Origin: Sympetrum striolatum
Taxonomy: Eukaryota; Arthropoda; Insecta; Odonata; Libellulidae
Length of the DNA: 64,000 bases
Assembly (NCBI GenBank): GCA_947579665.1
Contig: OX388345.1
Span: forward strand, 73,337,454-73,401,453
Direction of reading: 5' to 3'
The notes beneath the pieces are model-generated. The model saw nothing but the letters and a program-made list of their open reading frames with translations. It searched no databases and was not told the origin of the DNA. Below, piece after piece: positions 57,990 through 64,000 of the stretch (the first letter of the stretch is position 1; the number at the start of each line of letters is the position of its first letter). The translations under genes were made by a program, and so were the position numbers.

Positions 57990-58110
57990 TTACGACCAGC
58001 TTGCTATTTTTGCCAAACGAGAGACTTCTTGTAAGCGGGGTCGCGAACTCGGGTCCTTGTGTTTGAAATGCCTGAACGCTAACCACTACGGTACCACGGT
58101 CTGGCAGACT
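57990..58110 (-). repeat. tRNA-like relic (SINE head), minus strand
   Basis: The minus strand reads GACCGTGGTACCGTAGTGGT, then TAGCGTTCAGGC, then ACCCGAGTTCGCGACCCCGC. These have the spacing of box A and box B of a tRNA-type polymerase III promoter. The acceptor stem does not close and the T stem is imperfect, so it is a SINE relic or tRNA pseudogene and not a working tRNA. Confidence 0.5.
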
Positions 58111-59639
58111 ACACGTATTATTTTCCACAAAACACCAGCTGTACAGAAGTAATGAGCAATAAAAACATATGAAAAGGAAGAAATCAAACAGCAATATAGA
58201 AGCAGAAAGATTAATAAAGGTAGATTTAAAATAAGATAAATTCAATTTAGTTGTTAAGCTCCAATTTACTCACAGGAATCACGATTAGTACCGACAATCA
58301 AAGAAAACCCTTCCTTCGCCAATTATCGGAATAATTTTATATATTTCTTAATAGTCATTTTGGGCCGCCAACCGTAACAATTGGAGTCGTTATAAAAACC
58401 GGTCTTCGGCGCCAATTTGCAGATTTAATTGAGATTTGCGTCAACATTAAGTTCAATCTTGCAACTTTTTCACCGTCGGTAGATTTTACTGCTGCCCGGT
58501 CGTTGACTCCGTTGATGACTCAGAAGGTAAACGATGATAGGTTTATGATAGTGAGCACAGAGGAAGCTGGTCTATATATGTATATCTTGGCAATGAATGT
58601 GTTGATCATTAAAACGTACGAACTTAGCACAAGTGTGAAAGTGGTTGCTAACTTGGCTATCGAAAGCAAATCAAATATTCATGGCATACACGTAGAAGTG
58701 TGGAAGGGAATAGTGTGTTTAGCTAATCACTGTTTGGAATGCATCCATTTACTTTAAAATTGATTGATTGATTAAGAGCGTAATAGTTGATCGATACATA
58801 ATATATTTAATTAGCCTTAGAGGACGAAATGAAGCGATTTTTTATATTTTTAACCTTCCAATCTTTTTAATTATTTTAATAACTAATTAATCACTACGGG
58901 CGAGATGTGGTGGAACTAATCCATAATCAGCTTAAAGAAAACAAAATTTGAAAACGTCCAAAATATTTATATTAATCAATTAATAATATTATTAAATAAT
59001 AATATTTAATATCATTTTTATTATTTAATATAATTTTTAATATTATGTGTACGTTGTCAATTTTTTTCTTTAAACCAAGTATTAATAACCTTTTTTAAAA
59101 TATTTATTTGTTGAACCCTTAACCTAAGATCTCTTCAATTCATTATTATTCATTCACAGCTTCGTTCATTAGCACCCCATTAAAATAAAATAACCATTCT
59201 GAAAAATAGAGAATTTTATTAGTTCAAAAATTAGAACAGTAATACGTTCATAAATATATAATAAAATAGGAAGCAAAATTTGCACAGTTTTCCATTCTAA
59301 CAGAAGTAAATGGTTGTCCCGAAAATTCCGCAACCCGAAACGCTTGGGATAACATCCTTTTCCCTTATTCCAACGTAGCCTATACCTACAACGGTTATTA
59401 TGGAACGCTCTTTTTATATTAAACATTTTGATTTAATTTCTTACCCATTCCTATTTCTATAATCAATGAAGTACTTAATTTCGTTTTTAGCACTTGAACC
59501 AACCTAAATTTAAGGCCTTAGCAAAACAAATGAGGGAAGCCCAGAACTCAATTGACCCGCTCCTCACAATGCATACCTAAATTAATGTATGTAAATACAA
59601 AGAAAATTTAGCACCAGAGAAATATTTGAATATAGATAG
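58111..59639. other. AT-rich noncoding stretch
   Basis: An 84-codon frame at 58503-58757 has a protein-like composition (ends VWKGIVCLANHCLECIHLL), but no domain or splice support. 58980-59100 is a run of imperfect AATATTATT repeats. Confidence 0.35.
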
Positions 59640-60035
59640 GATCCAGCGCTTATAAGTGCCATTCGCAAAGACTACCGCGGATTCCACCGAAACCAGAAAT
59701 AACCTCGATGGGCGAAACAACCGGAAAACCTATTAAAAAGCTCGGTGCTTAAGCGACCATAACATGCCTTCCTTTACGATCGTTATCAGACGAGATGATT
59801 GGCAGGGGCTTAATTAAACTTCAATTTGGCGCGACTCGAATCAAACGGCCACTTACGCATGCGCCTGCGCTACGTCACATTAATCTTGGATTCGTTTTTA
59901 ATGGCCACTCGGCATTCCTGTCGGGTAAATCGAATTACATTCCATGGCAAGAGAGACACAAAGCTAAAAAGCGTCCTTCAGATCCTTTAATTTGGATGGG
60001 GAACTTGGTCTTTGCTCACTGCGAGGGCTTTTAAG
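59640..60035. promoter_or_regulatory. CpG-rich island with NRF1-like and CRE-like sites
   Basis: ACGCATGCGCCTGCGC at about 59855-59870 contains a palindromic CGCATGCG like the NRF1 site. TACGTCAC follows at 59871-59878, like a CRE. Both fit a CpG-type promoter. No exon was found next to it, so the assignment rests on motifs alone. Confidence 0.3.
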
Positions 60036-61779
60036 ATACTAAAACATTTTATTTGATACAACCTAACCTTGTGGAACACCAGTTGAGAAATTGCATGAAA
60101 ATAAGATCACGAGGAGATTAGGGAGAAATTTTTTACATGAATTTCTTATTTGGCCCTACACTAGTGACAGACTTTAAGTAACGTTTAAGATGCAAGTAAT
60201 AACGAGCCAAACGAAAATTATCAATCATATAATCAGTCATCAAATCAATGATATTATCTATTATCAGTCGTCACCTCGTCACCTTTTCGCGTTATCAATA
60301 ATCGAATCGAAGGAATTAAAGAAGAAAATAAAATAAATATAATACAATTCTAAATAAGAATTTTTACGAAATATAAGAGTAAACAAGAATATTAAAAACA
60401 GAAAATCTATAAAAAGTAATACTACGGCTAAGTAACATATCTTCAACGCCGAACTAAATTTCTAACATAAAATAAACATTATTTAACACCAATCATTTTG
60501 TTATTGTGTTTTAAGTAAATAAAAATATTACCTTCACACACTCTTAGCTATTGTTTTCTAAGTAAAAACGATTTATTTTGTTGCTTCAGCATGTTTTTAT
60601 TGTAAATTTGTGAAAGTTTTGCAATACTCGCTTGTGCATAGTTTGCTGAGAATTACCTATTTCTAATACAGGTAATTTTTACTATGATATAATTATACCC
60701 ATTATTTCCATTCTTATTTCAGAAAAGAAAAGACACGTAATTTTGATGCCTAGAGAACATTCATGAAACACAAACAAGCCAATGATTGAGAGAGGTGTTC
60801 GAAGATCAAGAACCAGATGACGAAGGTGAGGCGGGAACAAGTTTACAAATATTCCCATTCAATATTAACAAATTAAATCGTATAAAAACACTCAAATGTT
60901 GCATACGTGCTATTTATGCGTAGAGAAAATAAATCGGGAATGTCCTATCATCCACGGTATTAAGCGAAACCATAGATTCCAATATAAAGTATCGAATGAA
61001 AAATCTATACAGCGGATGTCGCTCTTGATTGGTCTCCGACATCAGTCACGTGTTTGGGTACCCTTGTGGGTAATCCAGTCACGATAGCATGCTAATGGCA
61101 CGGAATACGGAGAAATGTAGGCAGTTCAATAGCAACGCTATCCAAAAGCAATTAACTCTTTGTTTTCGCCATGAAAACGCGCTGCTCATACTGCCTGATT
61201 GGGTCGAATGTAAAACAAATGGTACTGCGAACAGATATTTTCGAAAGGAGAGTTAATCAGGGATTTTAGTAAGTATTTCCTATGCTTTCAACTTGTCCTC
61301 GATGGCTTTTTTATCGAAAAGTTTCCCCAGCGAAAGGAACGTTGCGTGGGTAAGGGTTTGCGTGTCTCGTTTTGCCTGTCTGCCTTCCGAGAAAGGTTGG
61401 GAAAGGGAGATAGAGTAATTGGAGTAAAAGGAAGGAAATGGAAGCAAGCAGGGAGAGGAGAATGCAGAAACGCAGCTTCGGAGCAGAAACTGGGTACCGT
61501 CGGATAAAACGATCCGCCGGTAACCCACAATTAGCTCGTCGGCAACACCATTAATTATAGTGGTATTTAGGCTAAATGCGATGTATGCACAATAAAGAAA
61601 TTCCAAGTTTGCAGTGTTGCCATGTTTTGAACTTGTGTCACACTGAGTGCATAAGATTCAGGGGTTGCCGTAGAACCCGTTCTGTTATTACGTTGCGTAC
61701 GGAAAAACATGGATAAAAAAGTTATACTAATAAAGAATAACATTCTGCGACACTTGGTGGAAAATCATTTTCAAATGCT
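60036..61779. other. Noncoding stretch
   Basis: Very AT-rich to 60700. A CpG-richer patch lies at about 61290-61560 with a Pro/Leu/Ser-rich antisense frame of 108 codons that I do not accept as coding. Confidence 0.4.
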
Positions 61780-61829
61780 GTCTTTACTGACGAAACTTTG
61801 GAATTTGTATAAGTTTCGTTAGTAAAGAC
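61780..61829. repeat. 50-nt hairpin
   Basis: GTCTTTACTGACGAAACTT and AAGTTTCGTTAGTAAAGAC pair over 19 positions with one G-T wobble, around a 12-base loop. It lies just outside the truncated end of foldback element copy 3. Too short and isolated to call a microRNA. Confidence 0.7.
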
Positions 61830-61858
61830 TCCTTTATAAAGTTACATATTGTAATAGT

Positions 61859-62079
61859 CTTCGAAAATAGACCACTCTAATGAATCCGAAGGTGTCCAAA
61901 ATTTACATTAAAGGAACTGATTCAGAGTTGAAATATATTCAGTAAATCTATGAACCTCTTTGAAGATTGGGTTGGATGTAGGCATTGCACGTGGCATTTT
62001 CCGAAGAATTTGTCATTAGAAAAATTGATCTTTCAAAGAAATCGTTTTCGGAGAATTAGTTTTCAAAGAATTTGCTTAT
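61859..62079 (-). mobile_element. Foldback-type element, family C, copy 3 (minus)
   Basis: Read on the minus strand, it starts with five 15-16-base arm units (62079 down to 62003; AAGCAAATTCTTTGAAAAC-like). Then AAAATGCCACGTGC, CAACCCAATCTTCAAAGAGG, TTTACTGAATATATTTC and GAATCAGTTCCTTTAATG follow, and finally GGTCTATTTTCGAAGA, the inverted start of the second arm. The order matches copy 1 and the core of copy 2. Here the TTTACTGAATA site is empty, which shows the pre-insertion state of copy 2. Confidence 0.75.
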
Positions 62080-64000
62080 GATCGAGTTTTATTTAGCTCA
62101 CAGTCAAGGATTGATGTTCTAAAACCAGCTACCGAGCTCAACATACCGACAATATCAACAAAAAAGTAAAGTAGGTTCAAAGTATTTCTAGAAAGATCCC
62201 CGATGAGTTCAGAGAGAGAAAATGAAACGAAAAAGAGTCGAACCCAAATGCACGCAAGCCTGTAAAGAAAGAAGAGAAACGATCCCTCGGTAATGGAATT
62301 TTAGTTATCAACGAGAGGAAAATGGAAGAGGAACCCCAAGGGGTGCACTTTCACGTTAGGAATCGTGCGCGTACATCGCCAATGCTTTTAAGCCCTTTGC
62401 ATTAGGGAATTCCTTCATCCAGTTACAGGAGAAACTTCATCAGAGTAAACTCGTCCTGACGGGGGGTGGTGGTGTAAAAAGTTTGCCCCTTTGGGAGAAG
62501 AGAGAGGAAATGAAGCTGGTGACAATGGTTATATTTCCCCAAATTATTTTTCGATCCGGAATCAACGAGCCGTGAACCCGAACTGTTTTTATTTGCCGCT
62601 TTCTTTGCTAACTATTCCGAAGAAAGCGATGGTTTTTCGGCGAATATTTCCCTTGAGTATTTTCAAATATACCGTTGAGTGCGATCCTCTTACATTTCAC
62701 AGTCCGATTTCCAATGGTTACGGAGAAATTGGCAAGGACAGAAACATTTGCCGCTTAAGCCCATTGAAAGTCGAGAGAAAATTTCTCCTGGGACAGCTAA
62801 CGTACACGAGTGTTCTACCTTTCGATAGGTTAGTGTGCATTCAAAAATCCTTATTCAACGTCATCTCCTTCACTTCCTTGAAGCAGCCGAAGGCTAAGTT
62901 ATAAATGTTAGTTATATTTTTCTATAAATATGTATATGTGTGCTCTTATATCTTATAGCTATACCTTTCGACTATCATATCTATCAATATTTCGGTGATT
63001 TCTCCTTCGTTTCGTGAGATATACTGCTTTTCTAAGAATTCCACTTTATGAGCAGTTTACTTTGCTATTGCTATTACTAGAACAGTTTACTCTGCCTAAG
63101 GTATTCATAAACAGTAACATTCTACTCTAAATGCCCTTTGCGTGTTACATGAGATGTATGGAATGTAAAATCTATTTCTTCACTCGGTTCCAGTCCCTCT
63201 TCCTTTAGAGAAAAATGCAATATGTTAAGCCACCAATTCTAGCATCTGATTCCCTTATTTTTTCCAGTTTACGATCGGCCTTCGATAGAAGCAGTAAGGT
63301 GAATCCGCAACAGCATTCAAGTCTTGATACGTATAATTTCAAACGGAGTATAACTATTCAAAGTTACCATTGCTATCCCCTTACCGCGAAGGGTTTCAGT
63401 CGTAGGATATGTAGGCTTTTGGTATCGCTAACTTATAAATAGAAGCAATTCATAATCATGCGAATGTACTAAGTGTAAATTACTAATAAAACGCTTGTAA
63501 GGAACCATACAATCCACACGTATCCTACTAGTATATACATGGAGGAAGTGTTAACGTTTTTGGACATTTTCCTCAAACCGGCAATCCAATCGATATGACT
63601 GTTATTTGTAACTGAGAGCTCGGAAGTAACGGGTAGGTCGGCCCGATTGAAAGTAAAACTGCAACGCCAATCGATCTAAAAGAATACTAATAATTGGAGC
63701 GTCTATGTTCGGTATCCAGGCCACGACAACATGCATGCATGCACTCGGAAATTATGCGAGGAATTTCACTTCGACGAGAACCGAGTTTCGAACACGCAAC
63801 ATCACCTTTCACGAAATCCAGTGCATATTAAAATGAGCAATTTTGAATAAATGCGAGCGAAATACAGCAATTGAAATGGGCCAAACTTTCTCCTCTTCAC
63901 AGTTAAACTAATTAAGCAATCTGACCACTTTGGTCTTTTACTTATCGATAGCTCCGATATCCAACTTTAAGCAAAATGTTTTATTACAAGAAATTAATGC
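62080..64000. other. Noncoding end of the window with a CpG-rich part
   Basis: 62290-62820 is GC-richer and contains a 137-codon plus-strand frame (62491-62904) with no family resemblance. Most of its upstream part is also open in other frames, so I do not call it. From 62900 the sequence is AT-rich. A CpG-richer patch at 63590-63830 holds nothing recognised. Confidence 0.35.

Noticed and set aside
58036..58106. tRNA gene on the minus strand
   Set aside because: Box A and B relics are present, but the acceptor stem does not pair and the T stem is imperfect.
58980..59100. AT-rich satellite
   Set aside because: Irregular AATATTATT-like low complexity without a stable unit.
62491..62904. 137-codon plus-strand frame
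   Set aside because: Located in a CpG-rich part, no family resemblance, and no convincing start or splice context.

Overview
This is an AT-rich, intron- or intergenic-type window from an animal nuclear genome, most likely an arthropod and probably an insect. The pointers are a eukaryotic nuclear tRNA-Ser gene, many decayed non-LTR retrotransposon 3' ends, tRNA-derived SINEs, splice-like signals, and no operons or ribosome binding sites. I cannot name the species. No complete protein-coding gene can be read. Coding content is limited to a possible two-exon gene fragment at the left edge (1-665 +), a possible terminal exon (42012-42359 +), and two short minus-strand ORFs with good splice sites (16709-16792 and 52184-52237). 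All of these are tentative.

The firmest gene is an intact tRNA-Ser(UGA) at 3622-3703 +. The rest of the recognisable content is repetitive. At least seven fragments of one LINE lineage with an RTE-like reverse transcriptase C-terminus are present (10.1, 11.1, 12.0, 17.0, 37.8, 47.7 and 55.4 kb, on both strands). Two or three other LINE ends look CR1/Jockey/L2-like (3.2, 31.9 and 46.7 kb). One SINE family is tRNA-derived with a CTA tail, including a complete 132-bp copy with a perfect 12-bp target-site duplication at 43399-43530. A second, very short tRNA-like family lies at 31.4, 32.4 and 36.5 kb. Two further unnamed dispersed families (called A and B here) recur along the window.

The most unusual structures are foldback-type elements: short AT-rich cores flanked by inverted arms built of 15-bp tandem units. 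One family has three copies (48.14, 48.64-49.05 and 61.86-62.08 kb). The second copy is interrupted by a 130-bp hairpin-containing insertion with a 14-bp direct repeat at its borders. A separate sequence family with the same design lies at 35.76-36.06 kb, and a looser relative at 26.74-27.13 kb. Other tandem arrays have periods of about 105 bp (15.1 kb), 89 bp (29.9 kb) and 28 bp (43.6 kb).

Between the repeats, short CpG-rich islands stand out from the AT-rich background at about 14.3, 17.7, 21.5, 24.6, 26.3, 27.65, 39.2, 40.6, 43.7, 49.2, 52.8, 56.5, 59.6 and 62.3 kb. The island at 27.64-28.20 kb carries clustered SOX-like, E2F-like and E-box motifs and is the best candidate for a regulatory region. 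Long open frames inside these islands do not resemble known proteins and are not annotated as genes.
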